A stretch of DNA of 64,000 bases, from the NCBI RefSeq assembly GCF_016591975.1, contig NZ_AP024169.1, forward strand, positions 4,255,001 to 4,319,000, read 5' to 3'. The notes under the pieces are model-generated. The model did not search any database, was not told the origin of the DNA, and saw nothing but the letters and a program-made list of their open reading frames with translations. Of the stretch, positions 36,506 through 47,300 are shown piece after piece. This DNA is from Anaeromicropila herbilytica (GTDB lineage Bacteria; Bacillota; Clostridia; Lachnospirales; Lachnospiraceae). The translations under genes and the position numbers were made by a program. The stretch's first letter is position 1. Every line of letters begins with the position of its first letter.

Positions 36506-38800
36506 TTAGTCATTGTTCTCTAAGTTACTTTTTGCTACCGACAAGTTAACAATCATCTTGGCAGCTTCTTCTCTTGTTAGGTAATCGTTTGGTCTAAATT
36601 TGTTTCCTTCTACAATACCAAGGGCTTTCGCCAAGGCAACATATCCTAAATATTTGTCTGGGATCTTATTGCTATCTTTAAAATCAGTATGATAGATTTT
36701 GGAATAGTTCGCTATTTTCTTAAGGCCTACTTCTGTGATAAGGGTCTTAACTGCATCGATTCGTTTTACTTTTGCAGTACTTTCTGAGGTTGAGGACGAT
36801 TCTGTTAGATTATCAGTATCTAATATGGATAAAAGCTTCTCAAATTCTGCTTTTGTTATTTTTTGCTCTGGTAAGAATTTACCACCTTCAAAACCTACTC
36901 CCATATCTGCTAATAGCTCAATTTCTCTTTTTGCGCTACTTTTTGAAATATCAGAATAGGAATAATTAGTTGCTTCTTTATATTCATCTCCATTCCCATC
37001 TAATTGTTTTCCGGTAAATGGTGAGATGAGATTTGGCATTACATCTGCACGATATACTAAACGTACTTCTGGTTTATCGTTTACCGTATTAACTTCATAT
37101 TTTAGTCCATAACCTTCTTTTGAAATATATTTTTCAAAAGCTTCATCCGCGCTCATAGCACCTTTTTTCGATTCGAATGATAGATTATCTTCCCAATCAT
37201 AGGAATACTCATATATTTTGCCTGTTACTCCGTCTACTGCACCATAGATTCCATTATATAGGTAGGTAATTCCTTCATTGACTCTCTTATAATTATAGCT
37301 ATATCCACCATACACTGGATTTTCTTTGGAATAAGCTACAACATAATCATTATTGTCGCTATAGAATTTACTGTTGCTAAAGTAATTTGGTATTTGAGTA
37401 TTTGCGAACTTTTCAAAGATATCTTTTGCTTGTTCTTTTGTATATTTTACTTTAATATCATCCCATTTATCTTCACCAATATCATAACTATTTGGAACAC
37501 TTGCTGAGAAAGATAGAACTTTACCAGTCTTTGCATCAACATTTGCATTGGCATATGCTCGATAAGTGTCTTTATCCCCATCTTTTACTGTTCTAGGATC
37601 TGTAAAATTGATGTTCCATATATATTGATGGCTTTGTTTTGAAGAATTCTGTTCGTATTTCATAAGAGTTGCTGTTGCTTTCTTCAAATTTGAATCAATA
37701 TATAAAGAATCGCAGCTAGTCACTTTACTTACTGCCTCTTTTTTAGTAAGCAATCCTTCTAATTCTTTAATACTACTGATTTCATTAGGAGTTAATGTTA
37801 CACCCTCATCCGCTTTCGATGACTCTTTCTTTGAGTCGCTTAAAGTTTGCTTATTTTCGCTATTATCAACTGTCCATGTGCTATTTGTCTTATAAATCAA
37901 TCCTGTTTTCGCATCAACAGATAAGTAACTAAGATCTGGCTGATATGCTAAGAATACTCTTGACTTTGTAAAACCATTTAAATCAATACGATATGCAATA
38001 TAATATGAAAGTACCATCTTAAGCTGATCTTTCATCCTATCTGCCGCTTGCTCCTTGGTTAACTTCACATCTTTACTAGGAATACTTACATTATAAAGCC
38101 AATTAATTGATGCTCCTGCAACCTTTTTGGTCTCAGAATTAACAGCTACTGTCACTGTATTATCTGGCATCGGAATTCCATTTTCCACTCTTTGATAAGA
38201 ATACGTGTACTGCCCGCTATACGCTCCATCTAAAGACGAAGATAGATATTCTATTTTTCCCGATACACTAGGAGCTATTATCTTAATAAAATCATCTGCT
38301 ATGGATTTTAATTCACTTTTTAAATATTTTGGAGCTCTATCTCTTTGTGTCTGTGATGAATTTTCGTAATTAATGATATTTCCATTCGTATCACAAGTCA
38401 CAGTAATCATATCTTTATCATTAATTGTATTTTTATTATCGCTCCAGGTCAGATACCATTCTCCTGAATTGATAGAACTCTCGTTAAAAGAATGACTAAA
38501 CTCACTTAACGACTTTGGTATTGTTATTTTTGATTTTACTATCTTAACAACTTTCTCTAGTGCGGTAGAACTTGGCTCCTCATCGGATACCGTAATGGAA
38601 GTTCCTGTCACTACGCTTCCTAACTTTCCTTGTGTCATAGCACTATTGGTTAAGTAACTCTTTGTGTTTAGACTTGTTACTTGCATTGCCTGTGCATTGA
38701 TAGGTATCATACTAACACTTAAGCATAATGCTAGGATAGTACTGGCTTTTCTCTTACTTGTTTTCCTCTTGTTAATTTCCATTCTTTTTTTCTTCTTCAT
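36506..38800 (-). CDS. Exported protein with YcdB/YcdC-type repeats and two SLH domains
   Basis: This protein of about 764 residues has a basic N-terminus and a signal peptide (ASTILALCLSVSMIPINAQA-MQ). The middle holds two similar halves of the YcdB/YcdC type, each with PepSY-like phrases (VDAKTGLIYKTN, VDAKTGKVLSFS, VDGVTGKIYEY). The C-terminus has SLH-type domains (KREIELLADMGVGFEGGKFLPEQKI and FKDSNKIPDKYLGYVALAKALGIVEG, written here in full only as positions about 625-665 and 705-755), which tether proteins to the cell wall. The ATG at 38800 is eight bases after AAAGGA, so it is preferred to the one at 38809. Confidence 0.8.
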   Translation of the reverse strand: MKKKKRMEINKRKTSKRKASTILALCLSVSMIPINAQAMQVTSLNTKSYLTNSAMTQGKLGSVVTGTSITVSDEEPSSTALEKVVKIVKSKITIPKSLSEFSHSFNESSINSGEWYLTWSDNKNTINDKDMITVTCDTNGNIINYENSSQTQRDRAPKYLKSELKSIADDFIKIIAPSVSGKIEYLSSSLDGAYSGQYTYSYQRVENGIPMPDNTVTVAVNSETKKVAGASINWLYNVSIPSKDVKLTKEQAADRMKDQLKMVLSYYIAYRIDLNGFTKSRVFLAYQPDLSYLSVDAKTGLIYKTNSTWTVDNSENKQTLSDSKKESSKADEGVTLTPNEISSIKELEGLLTKKEAVSKVTSCDSLYIDSNLKKATATLMKYEQNSSKQSHQYIWNINFTDPRTVKDGDKDTYRAYANANVDAKTGKVLSFSASVPNSYDIGEDKWDDIKVKYTKEQAKDIFEKFANTQIPNYFSNSKFYSDNNDYVVAYSKENPVYGGYSYNYKRVNEGITYLYNGIYGAVDGVTGKIYEYSYDWEDNLSFESKKGAMSADEAFEKYISKEGYGLKYEVNTVNDKPEVRLVYRADVMPNLISPFTGKQLDGNGDEYKEATNYSYSDISKSSAKREIELLADMGVGFEGGKFLPEQKITKAEFEKLLSILDTDNLTESSSTSESTAKVKRIDAVKTLITEVGLKKIANYSKIYHTDFKDSNKIPDKYLGYVALAKALGIVEGNKFRPNDYLTREEAAKMIVNLSVAKSNLENND

Positions 38801-39145
38801 GCTTATCATCCTTTCGATTCATAATTAATTTTTAACTATCTATCATTTTTATAAAGGTTCCTAAAACATACTTTTATAGCTATTCTGAAAATAATGTTAG
38901 ATTCATTCTTATTTCATAGCTATAACTTACTTTTTTCTTCCTAGTTCCATATTTTTTATAAGTAAGTCTAACTATGAAATACTGAATGTTCTATCTTCCA
39001 CATAATTAATACTATTGAGATACGGAAAGGTTGCATGAAAAAGAAAATTTTTTATATAAGTGTGAAAGAGCGTTGAAGCTAAAGAGAAGTATCAATTACA
39101 TCTTTAATTCAATAAAGTAGATAGTTTCGTAATCACCTAATTTAT
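38801..39145. other. Intergenic region with one inverted repeat
   Basis: TATTTCATAG...ACTTACT at 38910-38931 is largely complementary to 38961-38981 (AGTAAGT...CTATGAAATA). This is a possible hairpin of about 20 bp with mismatches, without a clear T run. Otherwise nothing is recognised. Confidence 0.5.
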
Positions 39146-39958
39146 TTATAGAATTGAAAGAAACTCTTCAAAGCATATTCCATTTCGTGGCGGAATATTC
39201 ATCTGATTGGTGTACGTTATCGCTTGATTTAAAAATTCTACTGCTTTCTGAACCGATACGATAAAACTCTCTCCCTTTGTGACACCTCCAGCCACTATAG
39301 AAGAAAATACGTCTCCAGTTCCAGCACGATTCTCACCTATCTTTTCTATAATGATAGATCTTGGTTCCTTCCCTTTTTCATAAACATAATTCTGTATTCT
39401 ATTCTGATATTCAATTCCTGTAATAACAATCTTGTCCGGTCCCATAACAGATATACGCGTGGCAATATCAAAAAGTTCATGCTCCTCATGCTTTCCAAAA
39501 TGGTAAGATTGGTTTAACAGTTGATAACATTCTGTAAGATTCGGAGTTATGATATCCACAAAAGGGAGCAAATCTATTAACTTATTCCACATGCTAGGGT
39601 TCGTAATAGAGTATAGCTTACCATGGTCACCCATAATCGGATCTAAGATAACTACAGTATCTTGCTTTTTAAAATATCTCACAAAGTCGATAATCATATC
39701 CACTTGTTCTAAGGAAGCTATAAAACCTATATAAATCGCATCGAATTCTAGATGAATGTCTTTCCAATGGTTAATGTACGCTTCCATATGTTTCGTATAA
39801 TCATCTATATAGTATCCTGGAAACGCAGCATTGGTTGATAATATTGCTGTTGGCAAGATACAACCTTCTATCTTCATTGCTGATATAATAGGTAATGAAA
39901 CGGTCAACGCGCATCTTCCATGTCCAGATAGATCATTAATTAATGCTATTCGTTTGAT
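39146..39958 (-). CDS. Pyridoxamine kinase (PfkB-type, PdxK/PdxY family), apparently with a non-ATG start
   Basis: This is a ribokinase-fold kinase of about 270 residues that phosphorylates B6 vitamers. The conserved N-terminus (KRIALINDLSGHGRCALTVS) is present in frame, and the ATP/anion-hole motif is GENRAGTGDVFSS. However, the codon at the usual Met position is ATC (39958), six bases after a perfect AGGAGG, with two ATT codons just before it; an in-frame stop lies 10-12 codons upstream and no ATG, GTG or TTG intervenes. The first canonical option, TTG at 39907, would delete the substrate-binding GHG segment. I therefore extend the gene to 39958. Confidence 0.82.
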   Translation of the reverse strand: MKRIALINDLSGHGRCALTVSLPIISAMKIEGCILPTAILSTNAAFPGYYIDDYTKHMEAYINHWKDIHLEFDAIYIGFIASLEQVDMIIDFVRYFKKQDTVVILDPIMGDHGKLYSITNPSMWNKLIDLLPFVDIITPNLTECYQLLNQSYHFGKHEEHELFDIATRISVMGPDKIVITGIEYQNRIQNYVYEKGKEPRSIIIEKIGENRAGTGDVFSSIVAGGVTKGESFIVSVQKAVEFLNQAITYTNQMNIPPRNGICFEEFLSIL

Positions 39959-40051
39959 AATAATCCTCCTATCTTTATACTCTACCTTTTATGGGGTTAG
40001 AGCTTTAAATCCTTTTTTTCGTACTGAGATAGACTTTTAACTCTCTATCTT

Positions 40052-40639
40052 TTATAAACTCATACATATATTATTTTCAAAAAATTCAAAACCAAATAGT
40101 GCTTGATAGATTGCTTGAAGTTCAAGGTATACTTGTCTTTCTTCCAGTTCTTTTCCTAGTTCAAGAGTCATAATTAGATATTCATCTGTAAGAACTCGAC
40201 TCTGAATATTGCTCATCTTAAATCCATTTTTAAGATAAAAGGCAATTCTGCGATTGCGAACCTCCTTCTTTTTCTCATCCATTTCAACCTCTGGATTCTC
40301 TACTTCAATGATAACGGACTCATATCTACCTTGTAATTCTCTCTTAATCGTTTCCACAATAGAACTTCCTAGTCCTTTCGAACGATGCTTATCTATGACT
40401 GCAAAATAGTCCATGAGTAGTCCTCCATTTTCCTTTGCTTTCGTCATAAATGCATATCCTAAAGGTTCTAAGTTACGAAAGAATCCGTAACTAATGTATT
40501 TACCTTGCCCAGTGGATTCCTCAATGATATCATATGGTTTAACTTCACTTTCTGGGAAATCATGAATTAGGTATGTTTGATAAAAATTGTATTGCTCTTC
40601 TTCTTTTAACTCTTTCATCGTTATGTTATTATTTTCCAT
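40052..40639 (-). CDS. GNAT-family N-acetyltransferase
   Basis: This 195-residue protein has the acetyl-CoA binding pattern of GNAT motif A (DYFAVIDKHRSKGLGSSIVETI, about residues 75-96) and a following beta strand with ENPEV. The substrate is unknown. GAGGAT precedes the start by about seven bases. It is preceded by the VOC gene and followed by the B6 kinase gene on the same strand, without clear functional links. Confidence 0.82.
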   Translation of the reverse strand: MENNNITMKELKEEEQYNFYQTYLIHDFPESEVKPYDIIEESTGQGKYISYGFFRNLEPLGYAFMTKAKENGGLLMDYFAVIDKHRSKGLGSSIVETIKRELQGRYESVIIEVENPEVEMDEKKKEVRNRRIAFYLKNGFKMSNIQSRVLTDEYLIMTLELGKELEERQVYLELQAIYQALFGFEFFENNICMSL

Positions 40640-40763
40640 TTTTCTTATCCTCTTGTATTCTTGGTAAATGTATTCTATATTGTGCCGTAATTTTGTAGCC
40701 TAGTTATTAGTTCAGATTCATTAGATATTTAGTAGCCTTTTTTCATATAGCTCTGAAATCCTA

Positions 40764-41171
40764 TTATATATCTTGTGAATCTCGATATTCAATTACGGTA
40801 CCCTCTGGTGAGATGATCTTGAATAATTTTCCTTGATTCACTTGATAAACAATTTCTCCATTTTTTTTCTTAAACCCAGTAAATCCTCTTTGCTCTAATC
40901 TGATTACCTCTTCTTCTATATTATCTGTTAAAAAGCAGATGTGCGCAATTCCTTCATGCTCTTGATTGATTGCCGATAATGCATGTTCTCCTTTACCTGT
41001 TTGGAGCTCTATCATTAAGATATCATTGGTTAACCAAGTATTGTATTCGCGTCCATGAAAATCTGGAGTTTCTTCTATGATTCGAAAATCTAACATCTTG
41101 GTATAGAACTCTAAGGAATCTTTATATTGGTTTGTTTGGATGCATATATGGTGTAGTGATTGGATACTCAT
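40764..41171 (-). CDS. VOC-superfamily (glyoxalase/bleomycin-resistance fold) protein, SMU1112c/YaeR-like
   Basis: About 135 residues with the paired beta-alpha-beta-beta-beta modules of the VOC fold. Metal-ligand positions fit His in LHHICIQT, Glu/His in GEHALSAIN and HEGIAHICF, and Glu in GTVIEYRD. This resembles lactoylglutathione-lyase-like proteins of Firmicutes; the reaction is not known. The ATG at 41171 follows GAGGAAAATATC; a further ATG at 41201 lacks a ribosome site. Confidence 0.8.
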   Translation of the reverse strand: MSIQSLHHICIQTNQYKDSLEFYTKMLDFRIIEETPDFHGREYNTWLTNDILMIELQTGKGEHALSAINQEHEGIAHICFLTDNIEEEVIRLEQRGFTGFKKKNGEIVYQVNQGKLFKIISPEGTVIEYRDSQDI

Positions 41172-41336
41172 GATATTTTCCTCTTTCTGATTGTTTTGCA
41201 TAAAAGTTCCTCTTGAATTATTACTTGTATTTATGCTTTGTTATTATTTTTATTATAACACAATTTTTGTTACCAAATCTTAAGTTAATTACTCTAAATT
41301 AAGAAAAATATCCTATACCTAATAAAATAATTAAAC

Positions 41337-41389
41337 AAGGAGCCTATGCTCTAATAACTGTAAGTACAGTATAAGAGTATAGACTCCTT
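41337..41389 (-). terminator. Intrinsic terminator of the type VII secretion operon
   Basis: AAGGAG...CTCTA on one side and AGAG...CTCCTT on the other form a long, slightly mismatched stem around an ACTGT/ACAGT tip (41337-41389). A T-rich tail follows on the minus strand. It lies 40 bases after the esxA-like stop. Confidence 0.8.
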
Positions 41390-41429
41390 ATGTATTTAAT
41401 CAAATAATATCAATTATTTTTACATCTGA

Positions 41430-41720
41430 TTACTTATTAAATAGTTTTGCAAGTTCTGAATCTGTTTTTTCAAATGCTTCTGCTGCGCCTTTGATTTGTT
41501 TTCCTAGTCCTTCAACTACATCTGGGAATTTATCTAATTCTTTTTTTAACTTTTCATATTCTTGAAAGAATCCATCTTGAGCTAATCCATCCCATGCATC
41601 TATTACAGCATCAACTTTTTTATCTAATGAATCCAAACTATGTTTAATCTCACCAGCATAACCAATAACATCACCTCCTTGTTTACTTAACTCCTCTGGT
41701 GTTACTTTAATTCCTGCCAT
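41430..41720 (-). CDS. WXG100 protein, EsxA-like
   Basis: This 96-residue helical hairpin protein has the central WXG motif as WDG in IDAWDGLAQDGF, at the turn between two helices (about residues 42-46). Such proteins form dimers, and they are both substrates and structural partners of type VII secretion. The C-terminal export signal YxxxD/E is present only in altered form (FEKTD). Its WXG motif is the most canonical of the three WXG100-like genes here. It is the last gene of the operon, just before the terminator, with a GGAGG ribosome site. Confidence 0.92.
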   Translation of the reverse strand: MAGIKVTPEELSKQGGDVIGYAGEIKHSLDSLDKKVDAVIDAWDGLAQDGFFQEYEKLKKELDKFPDVVEGLGKQIKGAAEAFEKTDSELAKLFNK

Positions 41721-41792
41721 ATTATTTCCTCCTATAATACCTATATTATTTGTATTTATATTAACCCTTAAAAGGGGTAATACCGACTATAT

Positions 41793-42182
41793 TTAATATA
41801 GATTCCTTAACGAATCTGCACCAAATTTTTCAGTTACAACTTCTTCTGTTAATTTTATTAAATCTTCTTGGTATTTAATATACTTTGCTTGTTCACTTAT
41901 GGTATCAAATTGCTTAGAAGCATAATTAATAATTACAGCTAGATCATTCATTAAATCTGCGTACCTTTTAATATCTTTGGACCAATGTGAATCTATTTTA
42001 TCAAAAAATTTCTCACCAGCTTCAGATTTCCATCCAATTTCTTTTAAATTTTTTATTTTCTGAACTAAGTTCTTATCAATCTCTGATAGCGAATCTGCAT
42101 CTTTTTGAAATGCCCTTGATGCTTTATGAAAAATTTCTGTATCAAAACTAAAATCATTATTTGACTCATAAGCTATACTCAC
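41793..42182 (-). CDS. WXG100-like protein (variant motif)
   Basis: This 129-residue helical protein has a WXG100-like hairpin in which the turn reads GWKSEAGEKFFDKI, that is WKS instead of WXG. Length and helix pattern fit an Esx-type or LXG-partner protein. Its start overlaps the TPR gene stop by four bases, and the EsxA-like gene follows after about 70 bases. It could be a heterodimer partner of that protein. Confidence 0.75.
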   Translation of the reverse strand: MSIAYESNNDFSFDTEIFHKASRAFQKDADSLSEIDKNLVQKIKNLKEIGWKSEAGEKFFDKIDSHWSKDIKRYADLMNDLAVIINYASKQFDTISEQAKYIKYQEDLIKLTEEVVTEKFGADSLRNLY

Positions 42183-43507
42183 AACATTTTCCTCCTATCA
42201 AAATTAATTAATTCTGGCTTCATTTTAATAGCTAAATTCATTTCTTCATCTGCTTTTAGTGAATCTCCCATTTCTCTATACATATCTGCTCTCGTAACAT
42301 GTACTTCTGGGGCATCATTAATTTTTTCAATAAAAGCTAATAGTTCTAACCCCTTTTCATAATCTTTTAGCCCTTTTAAACATAGTACTCTAAACATATA
42401 TGCATCCATTAATGTTGGCTCATGGATAGTAATCAAGCGATACATGGATATTGCTTCTTTATAATATTGCTTAGCTTCTTCATCTTGTCCTAATTTTTGT
42501 AATGCTAATGGTCTATAATAATACGCAGCTCTCACATAAATATTGTCATCGACATCTTTGGCTAGTATTTCATTTGCATTATTTAATAATGATTCATATT
42601 TTTGTATAGCAAGGTATACATTCATTAGCAAATACCTTGCTTCATAATCTATTTCATCATCACGTTCAAATTCTTTACACTTTTCAAAAAAATCTCTAGC
42701 CTTTTCAAAATCCTGTTTAATAGTATATAGTTTTCCTTGCTCTAAAGTAAGATTTCTTTCCTCTATCTCAAAACCATCCATATTCATAGCCGTTTGAATC
42801 ATATCCAAAGCTTCATCATATCGATTTGTCAATGTATGATATTTAATACTATCATAAAATAGCGATATATCATTTGGAAACAGCACTAATGCTTTATCTA
42901 TTATTACTTTAGCTTCTTCAAATTCACCTAACATACATAATATTTCAAAGGAATAATGATATCCTTCAAAAACATCTGGCATAAATTGCATTAGTTCAGC
43001 TAGTGTTGTTAATGCTTCCTGATACATATGTAATGATATTTGTAATGATGCTTTACGAATGCGGTATTCTGGTATATTTAAGTCTAAGCTAATTGCCTTA
43101 GTATAATTACGTAGCGCCAAATCCATTTTATCTGTTTCCTCATATACCATACCAAGATTAAAATATAGTTGCGCTTGTAAAAACCCTTCTGATATAGCCT
43201 TGTTGTAGTACTCTATCCCTTTAGAAGTATCATTATTTATAAACGCAACATTGCCGAGATGAAAGTATATCCTTCCATCGTGCTTATTAATCATAAGTGC
43301 TTTTTTAAAATTATCTTCTGCTTTTGTAAATTCCTCTCTAGAAGCTAAAAAATTTCCTAGATTAAGATACGTTTCAATATACATAGGATCAGCAGTAATA
43401 GCCTTATTATAGTAATTAAAGGCCTCTACTTCATTTTTATTATCTTGTAACACTTTTGCTTGTTCATTGTATTCTATGGCTTGCAATCTTTGTTCTTCAC
43501 TATTCAT
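42179..43507 (-). CDS. TPR protein of the type VII operon
   Basis: This 442-residue protein consists almost wholly of tetratricopeptide repeats (for example EAFNYYNKAITADPMYIETYLNLG, written at about residues 24-48, then repeats every 34 residues). No signal peptide or membrane helix is present, so it is cytoplasmic. Within the operon it may act as a chaperone or scaffold for WXG100 substrates or for the EssC motor. It sits between the coiled-coil and WXG100-like genes and overlaps the latter by four bases. No specific family is recognised. Confidence 0.8.
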   Translation of the reverse strand: MNSEEQRLQAIEYNEQAKVLQDNKNEVEAFNYYNKAITADPMYIETYLNLGNFLASREEFTKAEDNFKKALMINKHDGRIYFHLGNVAFINNDTSKGIEYYNKAISEGFLQAQLYFNLGMVYEETDKMDLALRNYTKAISLDLNIPEYRIRKASLQISLHMYQEALTTLAELMQFMPDVFEGYHYSFEILCMLGEFEEAKVIIDKALVLFPNDISLFYDSIKYHTLTNRYDEALDMIQTAMNMDGFEIEERNLTLEQGKLYTIKQDFEKARDFFEKCKEFERDDEIDYEARYLLMNVYLAIQKYESLLNNANEILAKDVDDNIYVRAAYYYRPLALQKLGQDEEAKQYYKEAISMYRLITIHEPTLMDAYMFRVLCLKGLKDYEKGLELLAFIEKINDAPEVHVTRADMYREMGDSLKADEEMNLAIKMKPELINFDRRKML

Positions 43508-43551
43508 CCATATAATCTCCTTTACTTTAACTATTGCCTATTAAGTGATTG

Positions 43552-44037
43552 CTAGTGCCCCTTTGTTTTTTTTGATGTTGCTTTTTCTGCAGCAGCTTCC
43601 CTCGCTGCTTCCTCTGCTTCTTGTCTTCTTCTCTCAGCTTCTTCTGCCTCTCTTCTCTCTTCTTCTAAAGCAGAATCTCTTAGCCTACCTAATTCATCTA
43701 ATTTTTTAAGACTCTCACTTATTTTTGAGTTTATGTTAGACAATTCGGCTGAAATAGAACTTTTTGCACTAGATATATAGTTATCTGACTCTATGCTTTT
43801 TTCTTTTCCTTCGTTAATACTTTCGATGTTCTGCGAAGCTGCTGTATTATGCCTAATACCATTAGCTGCATTATCCGCACAATTATTTACATTTGAATTA
43901 ATATCATCAATATCATCTTGAAATGAACTTTGAATTATAGAAATGATAGTTCCAAGCTCTTCCTTTTGCTTTTTATATTTTTCTAATTTAGTTTTTTCTT
44001 CTTCTATTAACTGAGAATAATACGAAGAACTAAGCAT
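43552..44037 (-). CDS. Coiled-coil protein, YwqH/DUF5082-like
   Basis: This 161-residue protein has an N-terminal coiled coil (YYSQLIEEEKTKLEKYKKQ), a Ser/Asn-rich middle, and a highly charged Glu/Arg/Ala helix (about 120-155) before a Lys-rich end. Its size and pattern resemble YwqH (DUF5082), which precedes LXG effectors in Bacillus. It is probably a small partner or cargo of the secretion system. Assignment is tentative. Confidence 0.6.
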   Translation of the reverse strand: MLSSSYYSQLIEEEKTKLEKYKKQKEELGTIISIIQSSFQDDIDDINSNVNNCADNAANGIRHNTAASQNIESINEGKEKSIESDNYISSAKSSISAELSNINSKISESLKKLDELGRLRDSALEEERREAEEAERRRQEAEEAAREAAAEKATSKKTKGH

Positions 44038-44058
44038 ACTTTATCTCCCTTTCCCTTA

Positions 44059-44364
44059 CTATTTTGAACTCATTACAATTTTCTGACGTATATCATCATC
44101 TACCTCATCATATTTTGCTTGAGCATTCACCATCATATCATACATATCATCTAGTGCATCCTTTATATCTGAAATCTTATTGAATAAAATATTATACTGA
44201 TATTCAAATTCATCTCTAGATTTTCCTACCCAAACTGTATATAATAATCTTTTATGTTGCTCAATATCTATTTTTATATCTGTTAGTTCTTTTAACGCTT
44301 TTTCAAATTCCTTATTTGCCTCTTTTAGATATTTAGTTTCTAAATGCATATTTTTATTTCCCAT
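44059..44364 (-). CDS. WXG100 protein with C-terminal YxxxD signal
   Basis: This 101-residue helical hairpin has WVG in YTVWVGKSRDEFEYQY (about residues 44-48), a true WXG match, and YDEVDDD near the C-terminus (about 88-94), which fits the type VII export signal YxxxD/E. It is directly downstream of the essC-like gene, 12 bases after its stop. It is therefore a strong candidate for a secreted Esx protein. Confidence 0.82.
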   Translation of the reverse strand: MGNKNMHLETKYLKEANKEFEKALKELTDIKIDIEQHKRLLYTVWVGKSRDEFEYQYNILFNKISDIKDALDDMYDMMVNAQAKYDEVDDDIRQKIVMSSK

Positions 44365-44375
44365 AGAATCCCCCC

Positions 44376-47300
44376 CTATTCATCTAATATTGTTTTTACC
44401 TTCTTAAAGTCATTTCCCATAAATATGTATGAATCCCCAAGTACAATATTTTTAGCATACTCTTTCTGTTGTTTCAAAGACACATCAAAAAACTTAATAT
44501 TAGAAACATCATCAAAAAGAATAGCTTTTCGATTTTCTTTAATTGCTTTTATTAAATCACCTGAACTATATGATACCTGTGTATTTTCTATATTTGAGAA
44601 TATTATACACACCTTCATATTCTTTAGTGTTTTTGTAAACTCTGTTATATATTCTAGTAATTTCTTATCTGAATTAATGCTATTTATTAAAGATGCATTT
44701 TCAATAATAATTAATTGGAGTGGTAAATCGCTTAATATTTCTTCTACAGTTTGGTTTTGTATTCGATTTTCAACAAGTTCCTTTCTCCTTAATAGTTCAT
44801 CGTTAATCTTTTCGAAAATCACTTCACAACAACTAGGATCAATTGTATATTCTTTTACTATATTATAATCTTTTACACTATCGAACTGTCTATCTGAGCT
44901 ATCAAATACATATACTTCAGTATAATGTTTAAAAATATCAAATTGTATTGTAGATAAAATTTGCTTAACAAAGTTAGTACGCCCGCTTTTTTCTCTTCCT
45001 AAAACGGCCATCATTCCTAAACTTAATAAATTTAATAAGTAGTAGGAAACCGTCTCATATTCTATACCAATTGGTACTATATATGAATTACTATATATAT
45101 CTTTTCTATCCATATGAAGATTAGAATTTATAATAATTTCAGGGACAACAGGAATTGGTATAGCTTTGCATGAAATAAATAATGTATTTCTAAGTTCAAT
45201 CATTTCTTTTAACTTCGCTACACGCTGGAATTCCTTCTGTTCCTTGACTGGTAACGCAACTTGAAATTCAACAACTCTTTTTTCTACCATGCAAAGTCCC
45301 CTACCAGGAATCTCTTTAGGCTCAATTTTACAACGACTAAATAAATTAGAATATTCACCTTTATCATTACAATTAAGAGCAATCTTACTCGAAAAGTTTG
45401 GCATTACTTTATAACTTATGGCATTAGACAATGTAGATGTTACAATTATACTAATCCCGACACTTTGACCTTCTCGTGATAATTTTAAAAATACATCATC
45501 TAAATCACTATAATATTCCTTAAAAACTGCTATATTATCAATAACAAGAATTATATATGGCAAATCATTATAGCCAGCTTCAATATACGCTTTATATGTA
45601 CCTAGTCCTTTTTCAGAAAAAATTTCTTTACGTCTTTCCACCGTCTGAGTTAACATTTTAAATAAATTTATTACCTTTTCTTCTTCTGTAACTAATGTAA
45701 CTCCACCAACATGATTTGAACTTTCAAACACTTTCAAAGCCATATTACCACAATCAACGGCATATATATTTACCTGATTTGGTGTATATTTTTCAATCAA
45801 ACCATATATAGTAGTAAGTAATAAATTTGTTTTTCCCATTTGAGCAGCACCAATAATATAAGTATTATTTTCTGACAAGTTAAGTTTTAATTCTTCTTGC
45901 AATTGTAGCTCTGGATCATCAAATATACCAATTGATATTGTAATTCCGTCTAACAAGTTAGTTTCATGTTCTTGTTGAAGATCAGATAAAAAGATGATAT
46001 CTGATAATGGTGGCAAGCATATTCCAGGTAATCTAGGTATTCCATTAACTTTACAAAAATCATTTATATATTCAACCATAACTTCTAACTGATTTTTTGC
46101 ATCTTTATCTTGTCTACGGGTTTGATTAGTATATATTAATGATTTCTTACCCCATATATTTTTTGTGTAAATTTCTATTTTTTCTTGATTCTGCCCATCA
46201 TCATCCAATACTTTTGCCCCACTATAAGCTGATTGAAATAATTCAAAAATTTCGTTATTACCAACTTGAAAATATGCTCTACCAGGTTCTACTATTTCAG
46301 ATGCTAATGGAGTTTTAATCATCTCTGAACTATCCTCTCTGGTTTGTACTTTTAGACATAATTTAAATTTTGAATTACTCCATACTTGGTTATCAACTAC
46401 ACCTGCAGGTTTTTGTGTTGCTAATATTAAATGAATACCTAATGTTCTACCAATACGCGCTGCACTAATAATTTCTTTCATGAATTCAGGATATTCACTT
46501 TTTAATTCAGCAAACTCATCAACAATCATTATTAAATGAGGCAATGGTTGTTCTGTTTTACCTTCTTTAAACATTTTAATATAATCATTAATGTGATTGA
46601 CTTTATATTGTGCAAATATTTCTTGTCTTCGGATTAACTCTGATTTTATTGATAAAAGAGAACGATTAATTTCTCGTCCATCAATATTTGTAATAGCGCC
46701 CATAAGATGTGGTAAGTTTTCAAATTGATTTGCCATCCCTCCACCTTTAAAATCAATGATTACAAATCCTATGTCATATGGGTGAAATAAACTTGCGATT
46801 GATAAAACATAACTTTGTAATATTTCACTTTTTCCCGATCCGGTTGTTCCGGCAACCAATCCATGAGGCCCATGTGCTGATGCTTTATCGCTAATATCAA
46901 GATAAACAATCTCACCTTTCTTTTTAACGCCTAATGGAACTGCCATACTGTTATAAACTTTTGAATTATTCCAACGTGTTTCTAAATCTAAATCCTTAAT
47001 TGTTAATAAATCTAATAATTCAAATAAAGATATATTTTTAGTTAACTCACTCTCTAAGTTTACCTCATCAACATATACACTTGCTAACTTTATACTTATT
47101 TCGCTTACTATGTTGTCAGAAACCATTGGATATTTAAAACTATCTATTTCTTCGCCATTTTCACTTGCATGTAGCAATCCACTATCATCATCATTAAGCT
47201 CAATTATTTGATTACATCCTCTAGGAAGACGTTCCATAAAATTTTCAAAGAAAACAAATGTAAATCCATATTTTCTTGCATTATCTATATATTTAGTTAT

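Noticed and set aside
44344..44868. 174-codon open frame on the plus strand opposite essC
   Set aside because: It mirrors the antisense of a well-supported gene and its peptide is low-complexity Ser/Phe/Ile without motifs.
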